64,000 bases of DNA from positions 1 through 64,000 of the forward strand of contig NZ_ABCS01000022.1 of NCBI RefSeq assembly GCF_000170895.1, in the 5' to 3' direction. Made by a program: the position numbers and the translations under genes. Position 1 is the first letter of the stretch. Each line of letters begins with the position of its first letter. This DNA comes from Plesiocystis pacifica SIR-1. Its GTDB lineage: Bacteria; Myxococcota_A; Polyangia; Nannocystales; Nannocystaceae. Under the pieces are notes generated by a model that worked only from the letters and a program-made list of their open reading frames with translations, was not told where the DNA came from and ran no database searches. Below, piece by piece: positions 8,401 through 17,055 of this stretch.

Positions 8401-11196
8401 CTCGCGCCCAACATCTTCGCGCTCATGGCCATGGTCCACGGCAACGCGTTCAACAAGCGCGAGCGGGCCCGCGAGCTCGTCGTCCAGGCCCGGCAGATCA
8501 TCGAGGCCCGGGCCGTGCCCAAGGGCGTGCACAACATCCTGCAGCTCGAGCACTTCCTGCAGCTGTGGAAGCTGCCCCTGCACCGCCTCTCGGACCAGGC
8601 CCTCGAGCTCTTCGAGCTCGGGCTGGCGGCGGGCGACGTGCGCAGCGCGGCCTACTCGAGCTCCTTCGCCGTCGAGCTCGGCTTCTACGCCGGCATCCAC
8701 CTCGAGGTCGTCCAGCGCCGCTTCGAGACCCGCCAGCGCTGGCTCGACCGCTGGGGCCTGCTCGCGCCGAGCGGCTCGACCATCGTCCAGACCGCCTGCG
8801 TGCGCCTGACCAAGGGGCCCCCGCCGAGCCTCGACGAGTCCCGGGGCCTCGAGCGCCCCGAGCACGCCGTGGTCCAGACCACCCTCGTGCACGGAGCCGA
8901 CGCCCTGGTCGAGAGCCTGGTCTACTCGGTGTTCGAGCGCTGGCGCGAGGTCCTCATCCTGCTCGAGGACGTCCCCGCGGAGCTCATCCGCACCATCCCA
9001 GGGACCTGGCACGGCGTGTTCGCGGCCTTCTTCCAGGGCCTGGCCGCCTCCTCCCTGGCCCTCGAGCTGCACGCGTCCAAGGTCGCCTACCGCCGCGAGC
9101 TCGTCCGCGTGACCCGCCAGAACGTCAAGCGGCTGCGCCGCGTCGTCGCGCAGGGCGGAAACTTCGAGATGCTCCTGCTCCTGCTCGAGGGCCAGCTCGC
9201 CTGCCTCGACGGCCGCCTGTCCGAGGCTGGGCCGCTCTACCTGCAGGCCGCGACCATCGCCCGCAAGCAGCGCAACCCGATGCTCGAGGCGCTGACCCAC
9301 GAGCGCACGGCCAAGCTCGGCGAGCTCCTCGACATCCCGGCCTTCTCCGACGGCCCGCTCGAGCGCGCCCGCGAGCGCTACCTCCACTGGGGCGCCTTCG
9401 CCAAGGTCGAGGAGCTCGACAGCCGCCGCCCGGCCCTGCGCGAGTCCCCGGCCGCGACCGAGCGCGGCCTCGACTCGACCAGCAGCGGCCGCATCCGGAC
9501 CATCGCCTCGGCTTCCATCAGCACCAGCAGCGGGCTGACCAGCCACTCCTCCCTCGACGCCGCGACCTTGCTCGAGGCCTCCCGGGCGCTGAGCGAGGAC
9601 ATCCGCCTGGCCGAGGTCGTCGAGCGCATCCTCGGCCTCGCGATCGAGAACGCCGGGGCCGAGCGCGGCGCGCTGATCCTGTCCGAGGCCAGCGAGCTGC
9701 ACGTGGTCGCCGAGGCCCACGGCGACGGCCAGGTCGTGTCCCACGTCGAGGCGCCCCTGTCCCTGAGCGCGGCCGCCGAGCGCCTCCCGGCCAGCTTGCT
9801 GCGCTGGGTCGAGCGGACCAACGAGGCGACCGTGTTCGCCGACATCACCAGCGACTCGCGCTTCGCCTCCGACCCCTACCTGCACAACCGGGGCTCGCGC
9901 GCCGTGCTGTGCACGCCCCTGCTCAAGCAGGGCAACCTCGTGGGCCTGCTCTACCTCGAGAACCGCCTGCACACCGACGCCTTCACCCGCGATCGCCTCG
10001 AGACCATGCGCGTGCTCGCCAGCCAGGCCGCGGCCGCCCTCGAGAACGCGCGGCTCTACGACGACCTGCGGGCCAGCGAGATCCGCTGGCGCTCCCTCGT
10101 CGAGCAGCTCCCCGACTACGTCGTGATGGCCGGACGCGAGGGCCGCGTCGACCTCGTCAACCCCGGCCGCAACCCCGAGCAGCTGCCCATCAACCGGGCC
10201 CTGCGCAAGCTGGTCAAGGCCGGGCGCGAGGACCCCCAGCACCCCCTGTCCGCGGTCCTCGACGGCCTCGGCGAGCAGACCTTCGAGCAGGCGATCACCA
10301 CCAACGAGGGCGAGCGCCGCTGGCTCGACGTGCGCGTGGCCCCGCTGAGCGTCGACGGGCAGATCGAGCGGGCCCTGCTCGTGGCCACCGAGGTCACCGA
10401 GCGCAAGCGGGCCGAGGCCCAGCGCGAGCACCTCGAGGCCCAGCTTCGCCAGCAGCAGCGCCTCGAGTCCATCGGCACCCTCGCCGGGGGCGTCGCCCAC
10501 GAGATCAACAACCCGGTCCAGGGCATCATGAACTACGCCGAGCTGATCGCCGGCTCGTCCGCGGCCGACGAGCTGATCCGCGAGTTCGCCCAGGAGATCG
10601 ACCACGAGACCCAGCGGGTCGCGACCATCGTCCGCAACCTGCTGGCCTTCGCCCGCGAGGACCAGGACGCCGCGTTCACCGAGGTCACGCCCAAGTCCGT
10701 CGTCGACGCCCCGCTGTCGCTGATCCGCGCGCTGATCCGCCGCGACCAGATCCAGATCGACCTCGAGATCGCCGAGGACCTGCCCAAGGTCCGCTGCCGC
10801 GCCCAGCAGATCCAGCAGGTCGTCATGAACCTGGTGACCAACGCCCGCGACGCCCTCAACGGCCGCTTCACCGGCTTCCACGACGACAAGCGCATGCTGA
10901 TCTCCGGCGAGCCCTTCACCCGCGAGGGCCAGCCCTGGCTGCGCCTGAGCGTCGCCGACAGCGGCGGCGGCGTCCCCCAGGACGTCTCGCTGCGGATCTT
11001 CGACCCCTTCTTCACGACCAAGGGCCGCGACCGCGGCACCGGGCTGGGCCTGTCCGTCAGCCACGGGATCATCAGCGACCACGGCGGCGAGCTGCGCCTG
11101 GTCAACCGCCCGGGCGAAGGCGCGACCTTCATCATCGAGCTGCCGATCGCCGGGCCTGAGGCCGACGCTGGCGAGCCCTCGAGCGCCGCCGATTGA
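5491..11196 (+). CDS. Ser/Thr kinase - AAA ATPase - GAF - histidine kinase hybrid
   Basis: A 1901-residue cytosolic signalling protein. Residues 1-265 form a Ser/Thr kinase domain with the catalytic loop HRDIKPTN (about 125-132), DFG and an APE equivalent (MAPEQ). A STAND/AAA-type ATPase follows, with Walker A GESGVGKS near residue 328. A long helical-repeat region runs to about 1350. A GAF domain lies at about 1360-1515 and a PAS-like segment at about 1530-1635. A histidine kinase follows, with H-box GGVAHEINNP (His about 1670), N-box NLVTNARDAL, G1 DSGGG and G2 GTGLGLS motifs. The architecture is familiar in myxobacteria and some cyanobacteria; it joins Ser/Thr and His/Asp signalling. No receiver is fused or adjacent, so the target is unknown. 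ATG 5491 begins just before the kinase fold. Confidence 0.9.
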   Translation: MALNIDGLRPLKLLSSTAHTQVWSAEREADGLEVVAKVFSLEGQPGVEARVEHEFEQLTHLDVPGVVRALSLERSGHEMVLVLAAHQGVNLSEHRGERVLPVSECLEIAIQLTTILDAVHRRGVLHRDIKPTNVLIDPSTGEVALADFGISVLLQNERRQLHDMLVVEGTLPYMAPEQTGRTGRSVDYRSDLYALGVTLYELLAGRRPFPADSALELIHAHLARKPSPPLRARPDLPRILSDLVMKLLEKAPERRYQSAAGLLADLLEIRARLGRGQNFEDLRLGHADVPLTLQLSQVLYGRETQRAALAAEFEHVRREASPRLAVIVGESGVGKSALCGELTETVHAVRGFMTRGRFDDGLDQHPFSAFVGALEDLADQLLTLPEEALERWRKKLASALIGYVPIILEFAPRFRPLLDYDFEREQLGMISVSGSGEDTIQRTLEWVPNQVAPELAPAEARNRIEVACARLIACFARPEHPLVLVLENLQWSDPGSLNLLHSIFGEDQLALLVATTARPEALEDGHPTLGLLAKLRSAELEPALIELAPLERPELERMLSDLLSRPVAELGELTGLVLRKTGGNPHFVQQFLVHLSEQDLLTHSAQGWRWQAEAIARASLPDDFLGMLTAKLERIGEQDPELRELLSVASVFGTEFEATALERVAASERVEVELHRLTDEGLLSALGGHGYAFSHPRVREAAYRCLSPDKARSLHLAVGRDLQLNLDEEALNRRIFEVADHLNRGYALTGTVTADSQVLPLLDDIKLERLASINLAAGRRALLTGAPGSASAYLDVARSLATLLSPDFPGPGEANHALSYEIELRSAQVEALVGKLQRADELFEALSQRALELAEYGEIAIERAWVLNMAGQPERSLEQALDVVRRLGVKFPREPSPTHMLLALPRIAWNLREASVVRWRNMAPCTDPAINVAIDILFATTWTSYAAAPVTFSLAVERAGSLILRHGDHELAPNIFALMAMVHGNAFNKRERARELVVQARQIIEARAVPKGVHNILQLEHFLQLWKLPLHRLSDQALELFELGLAAGDVRSAAYSSSFAVELGFYAGIHLEVVQRRFETRQRWLDRWGLLAPSGSTIVQTACVRLTKGPPPSLDESRGLERPEHAVVQTTLVHGADALVESLVYSVFERWREVLILLEDVPAELIRTIPGTWHGVFAAFFQGLAASSLALELHASKVAYRRELVRVTRQNVKRLRRVVAQGGNFEMLLLLLEGQLACLDGRLSEAGPLYLQAATIARKQRNPMLEALTHERTAKLGELLDIPAFSDGPLERARERYLHWGAFAKVEELDSRRPALRESPAATERGLDSTSSGRIRTIASASISTSSGLTSHSSLDAATLLEASRALSEDIRLAEVVERILGLAIENAGAERGALILSEASELHVVAEAHGDGQVVSHVEAPLSLSAAAERLPASLLRWVERTNEATVFADITSDSRFASDPYLHNRGSRAVLCTPLLKQGNLVGLLYLENRLHTDAFTRDRLETMRVLASQAAAALENARLYDDLRASEIRWRSLVEQLPDYVVMAGREGRVDLVNPGRNPEQLPINRALRKLVKAGREDPQHPLSAVLDGLGEQTFEQAITTNEGERRWLDVRVAPLSVDGQIERALLVATEVTERKRAEAQREHLEAQLRQQQRLESIGTLAGGVAHEINNPVQGIMNYAELIAGSSAADELIREFAQEIDHETQRVATIVRNLLAFAREDQDAAFTEVTPKSVVDAPLSLIRALIRRDQIQIDLEIAEDLPKVRCRAQQIQQVVMNLVTNARDALNGRFTGFHDDKRMLISGEPFTREGQPWLRLSVADSGGGVPQDVSLRIFDPFFTTKGRDRGTGLGLSVSHGIISDHGGELRLVNRPGEGATFIIELPIAGPEADAGEPSSAAD

Positions 11197-11570
11197 GGCC
11201 CCAGCGGGTCGGGCCGCGGGCCCACCTGCCCAACCCATCCGCGGCCTGGGAAAGGCTCCGGTCTAGAGGTTGCGCACGCAGGCGCGATCGAACATGACCG
11301 GCGTCCCGCGGGCGCTGCCGGTGAGTGCCACCATTCAGACTGTATCTAAATCGACACCCACGAACTCACGAGTATCGATTGCGCTCACTGTAGAGACCCA
11401 CATAACTCCGTTCCATGAAGGAATCGAGCGAAGCCGGCGATCACGCACGAACTGCGCGTGCGAACGCGCTCACGAGGCCGCGTCAGGATTCACGCCCACA
11501 TTGCAATCCGTATACTCAGGCAACTTCGTCGCGCCCGTCTCCACGGAGGGAAAGGGCACTCAAGGACACC
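11197..11570. other. Intergenic region, probable promoter area
   Basis: These 374 bases hold no convincing gene. Part of the region (about 11320-11420) is clearly lower in GC than its surroundings, as expected for a promoter upstream of the flavin monooxygenase gene. I see no clear -35/-10 pair or operator. Confidence 0.4.
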
Positions 11571-13481
11571 ATGAATGATCGTAAACGATGTGCCGTAATT
11601 GGCGCGGGGATCTCGGGGCTGCTCGCGGCCAAGGAGCTGATCGACGCCGGCGTCGGTGAGGTCGTCATCCTCGAGAAGGCCCCGGAGCTCGGGGGCGTGT
11701 GGTCTCGCTTCATCCGCAGCCGGACGATCCTGACCTCGTCCAAGTGGATCACGGAGTTCTCGACCCACCCGATGCCGGGGGACTACCCGGACTTCCTGAC
11801 CATCCAGCAGATGCTGGCCTACGTCCGCTCCTTCGTCGAGCGCTTCGAGCTCGGCCCGCGGATCCGCTGCGGCGTCGAGGTGCTCGGGGTCGAGCGGGGC
11901 GAGGACGGCCGCTACGCCCTGGCGACCTCCGAGGGCGAGCTGCCCGGCTTTGACTTCGTCGTGGTCAGCACGGGCCTGCACGGCGAGCCCACCGGCATGG
12001 ACATCCCCGGCCTCGACGAGTTCGAGGGCACGGCGATCCACGGCAGCACCTACACAGACCCCGAGCCCTTCCGCGACAAGCGGGTGCTGAGCATCGGCCT
12101 GGGCGAGAGCGGCGTCGCCGTGTGCAGCGAGGTCCACGGCGTCGCCGCGAAGACCTACGTGTCGTCGACGGGCTTCACCGGGGCGACCCGGGTGTTCCCC
12201 TACACCATGCTGGCCGCGGACCAGATGCAGTTTTGGCCCCTGGGCGAGTACATGAAGGACTACCAGGAGGTCGCGACGGCGGAGATGAGCTGGTACTTCC
12301 GGCTGCCCGAGGCGTGGCGCCCGGCCTTTCGCCAAGCGCCCCCCCATCTTGAAGTCTACCCCGAGCAGTGGCGGCCCAAGGACATCTTCCCCTATCGCTG
12401 GCACGCCAAGTTCTTCCCCAAGCCGGCCACGGACAACGCCCAGGACACCGGCAACATGACCCGGCCCGGCTCGCCCCCCGACGACGTGCTGTGGCTGGCC
12501 CACTCCGGTCAGGTCGTGCCCAAGGGCCGGGTCGAGCGCTTCGAGGGCAGCACCGCCCACTTCACCGACGGCAGCGCCGTCGAGCTCGACGCGGTCATCG
12601 TCAACGCCGGCTTCACGCCCACGCTGCTGAAGATCGACTTCCCCGACGGCTGGCAGTACCGCCACCTCGACCTCTACAAGGGCTGCTTCCACCCCGACCT
12701 GCCCAACGTCGCCTTCGTCGGCCTGGTCCGCCCGACCATCGGCTCGCTCACGGCCATGGCCGAGATGCAGTCCCGCCTGGTCGCCCAGGTGTTCACCGGC
12801 GGCGTGCAGCTGCCCGAGCGCGAGGCCCTGCGCGCGTTGATCGAGCGCGAGGCCAAGGCCCACGTGACCGAGTGCCCGACCATGCTCGCCCGCGTGCCCC
12901 ACGTGTACTTCTTCGACCAGTGGATGGAGGAGGTCGCCGAGCTCGTCGGCTGCCGCCCCCGGGCCCGCGATCACCTCGGCTCCATCGCCCAGCTGCGCGC
13001 CTACTGGTTCGGCTCGCCCATGCCGCTGCGCTTTCGCATGCGCGGCCCCGGGGCCCTCCCCGACGCCCGCGAGCGCTACGCCAAGCGCATCACCAAGAAC
13101 TGGTCCGGGACCATGGGCAAGATGATCACGGCGATGGTCCTGATCCGCTTCGCCTACCCCTTCTTGCTCAGCGCTGGGGTCGGCGCGACCTTGGCCCTCG
13201 CCACCTCCTTGCCGCTGTGGGTCGCGCTCGTCGCAGGGCTCGCGGTGCTCGGGCTCTACATGGTCTCGGACCTGTTCCGCATGGTCGTGTCCCTGCCCTT
13301 CGTCTTGCCCATGCTCGACTTCGGCGAGCCCAACTGGGAGCGCCTGCGCAAGATCTCACCGGCGACGCCGCCGGACTACGCCTCGCCGGGGGTGTTCCAA
13401 AACGACGGCCCGCCGGCGGATCAGGTCATGCGCGACCTCCACCACGAGGCCCTCGCCCAAGCCCACAGCGCGGCCGAGTAG
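11571..13481 (+). CDS. Flavin-containing monooxygenase with C-terminal membrane segment
   Basis: A 636-residue FAD/NAD(P)H flavoprotein. The N-terminal Rossmann motif GAGISG (residues 10-15) is followed by EKAPELGGVW, typical of FMO and Baeyer-Villiger-type enzymes. A second nucleotide motif, GLGESG, is near residue 177. An ATG motif equivalent appears as VIVNAGFTP. After about residue 510 the protein departs from the family with two hydrophobic helices (roughly 513-580, ending RMVVSLPFVLPML) that probably anchor it to the membrane. The reaction would be oxygenation of a soft nucleophile, a carbonyl or a lipid; the substrate is unknown. ATG 11571 has AAGGA six bases upstream. Its 3' end is 5 bp from the convergent gene. 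Confidence 0.8.
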   Translation: MNDRKRCAVIGAGISGLLAAKELIDAGVGEVVILEKAPELGGVWSRFIRSRTILTSSKWITEFSTHPMPGDYPDFLTIQQMLAYVRSFVERFELGPRIRCGVEVLGVERGEDGRYALATSEGELPGFDFVVVSTGLHGEPTGMDIPGLDEFEGTAIHGSTYTDPEPFRDKRVLSIGLGESGVAVCSEVHGVAAKTYVSSTGFTGATRVFPYTMLAADQMQFWPLGEYMKDYQEVATAEMSWYFRLPEAWRPAFRQAPPHLEVYPEQWRPKDIFPYRWHAKFFPKPATDNAQDTGNMTRPGSPPDDVLWLAHSGQVVPKGRVERFEGSTAHFTDGSAVELDAVIVNAGFTPTLLKIDFPDGWQYRHLDLYKGCFHPDLPNVAFVGLVRPTIGSLTAMAEMQSRLVAQVFTGGVQLPEREALRALIEREAKAHVTECPTMLARVPHVYFFDQWMEEVAELVGCRPRARDHLGSIAQLRAYWFGSPMPLRFRMRGPGALPDARERYAKRITKNWSGTMGKMITAMVLIRFAYPFLLSAGVGATLALATSLPLWVALVAGLAVLGLYMVSDLFRMVVSLPFVLPMLDFGEPNWERLRKISPATPPDYASPGVFQNDGPPADQVMRDLHHEALAQAHSAAE

Positions 13482-13486
13482 CCCCG

Positions 13487-14122
13487 TCAGCTGTCGACTT
13501 CGAAGGCCAGGGTCATCGAGGTGCGGTCCCAGACCAGCACCTTGGCCCGCGGCACCTTGCCCGTCGCGGCCTGGACCAGGGCCTGGCAGTTGGCCATCGA
13601 CAGCTGGCGGTAGATCGGATCCCGGCAGTAGCGGAAGTCCTCGTAGTGGATCAGCACGCGCCCGTCGTCGGTGAGCTCGGTGCTCAGCTCGGCCGGCCCG
13701 CGGCGCAGCCGCTTCCACACCACCGGCACCTTGCGCAGCACGAAGCGGGCCGAGGCCAGGCCCAAGAGCATGCGAAAGAAGCGGCTGATCCCCGCGAGCG
13801 CCAGCCCGCGGACGATCTCCATGAAGCGCTGATCGTCGCCGTGGGCGAGCTGCTCGTGGACCGCGTGCATGAAGCGGCGCATCTCGCCTTCGGGGTACCA
13901 CTCGTTGAAGTCGGCCTCGTCGAAGATCTTGCGCGTGTGCCGGGGCAGGCTCTCCATGAGCAGGTCCCAGGCCTCGTCGCCGTACTGCTCGCAAAAGTGC
14001 ATGCGCGCGGTGTCAAAGGTCAGCCCCTTGACCTGCTGCACGTCGTCGGTGACCGAGCTGATGCTCGCCGAGGTCGACGCGCTCGGGCCGTCCTTGTCGA
14101 TGCGAGAACCCATTCGGTGCAT
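13487..14122 (-). CDS. Possible DUF2378/TIGR02265-like myxobacterial protein
   Basis: A 211-residue soluble protein. After a Ser/Thr-rich N-terminus, residues 30-200 contain VKGLTFDTAR, WYPEGEMRRFMHAV, a helical stretch AGISRFFRMLLGLASARFVLRKV and a closing beta region. The order of KGL, WYP and FFR-type motifs resembles the DUF2378 family found mainly in myxobacteria, of unknown function, but the match is from memory and weak. Starts at 14122 and 14113 (both ATG, in frame) are equally possible. It diverges from the carboxypeptidase-like gene with under 20 bp between starts. Confidence 0.5.
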   Translation of the reverse strand: MHRMGSRIDKDGPSASTSASISSVTDDVQQVKGLTFDTARMHFCEQYGDEAWDLLMESLPRHTRKIFDEADFNEWYPEGEMRRFMHAVHEQLAHGDDQRFMEIVRGLALAGISRFFRMLLGLASARFVLRKVPVVWKRLRRGPAELSTELTDDGRVLIHYEDFRYCRDPIYRQLSMANCQALVQAATGKVPRAKVLVWDRTSMTLAFEVDS

Positions 14123-14141
14123 CTACGATAGCATTCAGATC

Positions 14142-15968
14142 GTGACTTCTCGACGACGCGCGCCCGCCGGTTCGATGGGCGTCCTCGCCCTCTCGCTGCT
14201 CGGCGCGTGCGCGCAAAGAGGTGACGGCGAGGTCGGTGCGCTCGAGCTCGGCGACTCCGCGGACACCTCGGAAACTGGTGAGGACACGGTCACGGGCGAC
14301 GACGAGGCCTCGACCACCGCGGGCGTCCCCGACCTCCCCGCGCACGAGTGCGGCGAGCCCCCCTGCGAGGCCTGCGTGTGCGTCGACGAGCAGTGGCTGT
14401 GCAACTGCGCGGGGCTGGGCAACGACGCGGGCTTCGTCGAGCTCCCGCCGCGAGATCACGCCCTCGGCCCCGCCGACGGATCGGGCCCCACCCAGGACTC
14501 GACCACCGCGCCCGCGCGCATGTTCTGGGCCATGCAGGCGGCGGAGTTCGGCGCCGATGACCGCCCGGTGTTCGTGTTCTTCAACGGCGGCCCCGGCGTC
14601 TCGAGCGGAATGCTCCTGGGCCTCAACATCGGGCAGCAGACCTTCGCCCCCCTCGAGACCGGACCTGACGAGACGGTCGCGCGCAACCCAAACAGCTGGA
14701 CCGCGCTCGGGACCTTGGTGTGGATCGACGCCCGCCACACCGGCTTCTCCCACGGCCTGCTCCCGCCCCCCGCCGACGTCACCGACGCCGCCCAGCGCAG
14801 CGCGGCCATGGACCTGTCGAGCTTCAACGCCTACGTCGACGCGGCCGACTTCGTGCGCGTGCTGCTCGAGCTGTTCGAGCAGCACCCCAGCCTGGCCGAC
14901 AACCCCGTGGTCCTGGTCGCCGAGAGCTACGGCGGGACCCGGGCCCAGCTCATGCTCGACATGCTCTTGCAGCCCCAGGCCTACGCCGAGGGCTCGCGCC
15001 CCCTCGTCGATCCGGCCCTCGCCGAGGCCGTCCTCGCCCACCACCTCGCCGTCCACCCCGAGCTCGAGGGCGAGGCCGCGGCCGTGAGCCCCGAGCTCGC
15101 CGCCGAGCAGTTCGGGCGCCAGGTGTTGATTCAGCCCGCGCTGACCGGCGTGGTCCAGCGCATCACCGCCGGCGAGGCCTTCGAGGGCCCCGACTCGCCG
15201 CTCCTCGAGCTGGCCGAGGAGCTCGGCGTGCCCTACCAGACCTGCGCCGAGCTCGGGGGCGCGTGCAACCCCTACGGCCACGCGCACACCTACGCGACCA
15301 CCCACGACCGCAGCCCCTACGACACCCGCTCGCCGGCGAGCTGGCTCGTCGACATCCTCGACCTGGTCGCGCTCCGGCTCAACGCCACCGCCGACGTCGA
15401 CGCCCTGCTCGGCCTGGACCTCCCCTTGCTCGACGCCCTGCCGCAGATGAGCGCGGCCGAGCGCGGCCCCGCGTGGCGCTCGGTCAGCACCACCGCCTTC
15501 ACCCCCGACGCCCAAGCCGGCGACTGGCCCGAGCTCGGCGGCGAGCTCCAGCCCTGGGACCGCTACTTCGTCACCTTCCACCACGAGGTGTTCAACGAGT
15601 TCGACAGCTCCGCCGCCGCGGCCCTGGACATCGACCCCATCGACGAGCACTTCGGCGAGCGCTTTTTGACCAACCTCGCGTGGGTCGACACGCTGATCAC
15701 CCAAACGCCCCACGACCTGGTCGTCTACACCCCGGCCCTGCCCGCGGCCTTCGAGACCTACGCCATGGTCAGCGAGGTCGAGGTCGAAGAGGGCCCCGAA
15801 GGCGACGCCCGCTGGCACGTAAGCTACAGCCCCGGCGCCCTGCCCCAGCGCCCCGAGCTGGACCTGCGCACGATCACCGCCCCGCGCTACACCGCCTCCC
15901 ATGCCATCAGCGCCGACGCGCCCGAGAAATTCCTGGCCGACGTCGAAGCCTGGCTCGAGCTGGACTAG
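14142..15968 (+). CDS. Serine carboxypeptidase-like (peptidase S10) lipoprotein
   Basis: A 608-residue protein beginning with an Arg-rich N-region and the lipobox LLGAC, so it is predicted to be lipid-anchored outside the cytoplasm. An acidic Thr/Asp/Glu linker and a Cys-rich segment (CGEPPCEACVC) precede the enzyme domain. S10 hallmarks: FFNGGPGVSS near residue 146 (oxyanion hole, usually NGGPGCSS), the nucleophile Ser in VAESYGG near 262, and TASHAISADAPEKF near 586, which matches the catalytic His segment of carboxypeptidase Y. It therefore probably removes C-terminal residues from peptides, or acts as an acyltransferase, as plant S10 relatives do. The GTG start at 14142 preserves the positive N-region of the signal; ATG 14175 is an alternative. 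Confidence 0.75.
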   Translation: MTSRRRAPAGSMGVLALSLLGACAQRGDGEVGALELGDSADTSETGEDTVTGDDEASTTAGVPDLPAHECGEPPCEACVCVDEQWLCNCAGLGNDAGFVELPPRDHALGPADGSGPTQDSTTAPARMFWAMQAAEFGADDRPVFVFFNGGPGVSSGMLLGLNIGQQTFAPLETGPDETVARNPNSWTALGTLVWIDARHTGFSHGLLPPPADVTDAAQRSAAMDLSSFNAYVDAADFVRVLLELFEQHPSLADNPVVLVAESYGGTRAQLMLDMLLQPQAYAEGSRPLVDPALAEAVLAHHLAVHPELEGEAAAVSPELAAEQFGRQVLIQPALTGVVQRITAGEAFEGPDSPLLELAEELGVPYQTCAELGGACNPYGHAHTYATTHDRSPYDTRSPASWLVDILDLVALRLNATADVDALLGLDLPLLDALPQMSAAERGPAWRSVSTTAFTPDAQAGDWPELGGELQPWDRYFVTFHHEVFNEFDSSAAAALDIDPIDEHFGERFLTNLAWVDTLITQTPHDLVVYTPALPAAFETYAMVSEVEVEEGPEGDARWHVSYSPGALPQRPELDLRTITAPRYTASHAISADAPEKFLADVEAWLELD

Positions 15969-16186
15969 CCGCGCGCGCCCAGGCACGACCTCGCGCCTCG
16001 AGTCGGAGCCAGCGCTCGGAACTCGAGCCCCTCCATCAACTCGGCGAAAAGACCAAGCGAGGTGTCGTGAGGACTTCTCCGATGTCCTACCGAGAAAGGC
16101 AGCCGCCCACGGGTTCAGCGCCAGCTGAGTCCGTGGACGATGCTTTCGTGGATCATGGGTCCCGGCGCGGCCGGGGTGGGCGACTG

Positions 16187-17008
16187 CTAGCCGCAGCCCT
16201 GCACGAGCGCCGCCTGCTCGTCCGGGCAAGGGTTCAACCCGCCGTTGCAGCTGTCGCCAAAGAAGCACTGCTCGAAGGTCGCGCAGTCCTGCGCCGCGTA
16301 GCAGCCGGCCCGGGCGTCGAAGGCGTCCATGCACACGTCCGGGTCGTCGGCGACCAGCGCATCGAGAGCTGCCAGGTAGTTGCAATAGCCCGGCTCGGTC
16401 ACCGACGGCAGCGGCTCCCCGCAGGCGATGCCCGTGTCGAAGTACTGCTCGCAGCCCGTGCGCACGCACGCCGCCTCGACGGCCGCCGCCTCGACGGGGC
16501 AGGGATCCTCGCCCAGGCACCCCCACAAGCTGCACTCGGCCATGGCCTCGCAGTCCAGCGCGGCGTAGCAACTAAAGCGGGCGAACATCGCGTCGGCACA
16601 GTCGAGGAACTCGCCCGTCGCCGGGTGGTCCTCGACGACGAACATGCAGTAGTCGAGGTCGCCCGGCCCGTCGATCTCGCAGGTCTCCCAGGCGGCCACG
16701 AGGGCCTCGCAGGCCTCGGTCGGCAGCTCGATGGGCGGCCCGGTCTCGGTCTCTTCCTCGGACTCCGCGGACGCCTCCGTGGACTCTTCGACCCCCGTCA
16801 GCCCCCAACCGTCGTCGTCGGGGCCCGCTTCGTCGTTCGAAGACGAGGAGCCCTCGCTGCTCGAGCCGCCCTCGCCCCCCGACGACTCGCCCTCGGTCTC
16901 GGCCAGCTCGTCGCCGACCCCCTCATCCTCGGAACTGGGCGGCGAACAGCCCGCCAGCGCAACGGTGAGCAGACACGAGGCGACCGGGACCAGGGCTCGA
17001 CGCAGCAT
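16187..17008 (-). CDS. Cys-rich lipoprotein, function unknown
   Basis: A 273-residue lipoprotein (signal ending in LAGC) with a long Ser/Glu/Gly/Asp linker (about residues 20-95) and a C-terminal half with about 20 Cys. The Cys segments look repeated: CEALVAAWETC, CADAMFARFSCYAALDC, CMDAFDARAGCYAAQDC and CNYLAALDALV suggest two related helical Cys modules. No enzymatic motif is seen. ATG 17008 is chosen; a GTG lies just upstream. The gene diverges from the trypsin-like gene at 17056, and the 47-bp space between them is almost filled by an inverted repeat. Confidence 0.65.
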   Translation of the reverse strand: MLRRALVPVASCLLTVALAGCSPPSSEDEGVGDELAETEGESSGGEGGSSSEGSSSSNDEAGPDDDGWGLTGVEESTEASAESEEETETGPPIELPTEACEALVAAWETCEIDGPGDLDYCMFVVEDHPATGEFLDCADAMFARFSCYAALDCEAMAECSLWGCLGEDPCPVEAAAVEAACVRTGCEQYFDTGIACGEPLPSVTEPGYCNYLAALDALVADDPDVCMDAFDARAGCYAAQDCATFEQCFFGDSCNGGLNPCPDEQAALVQGCG

Positions 17009-17012
17009 CACC

Positions 17013-17052
17013 CGATCATTGTCATCGTCGCCGGGGTCAATGACAATGATCG
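17013..17052. promoter_or_regulatory. 13-bp inverted repeat, possible shared operator
   Basis: CGATCATTGTCAT (17013-17025) and its exact reverse complement ATGACAATGATCG (17040-17052) are separated by 14 nt. The arms are AT-rich in a GC-rich setting and lie exactly between two divergent start codons (17008 and 17056). This fits an operator for a dimeric regulator; it also overlaps both likely leader regions, so a hairpin role is possible. Confidence 0.5.
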
Positions 17053-17055
17053 AGT

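Noticed and set aside
5431..11238. A 1935-codon open frame on the minus strand opposite the kinase hybrid
   Set aside because: It is a mirror of the real gene: composition is dominated by Gly, Ala, Val, Leu, Arg and Glu without any motif, as expected opposite a GC-rich CDS. The plus strand has clear kinase and histidine-kinase motifs.
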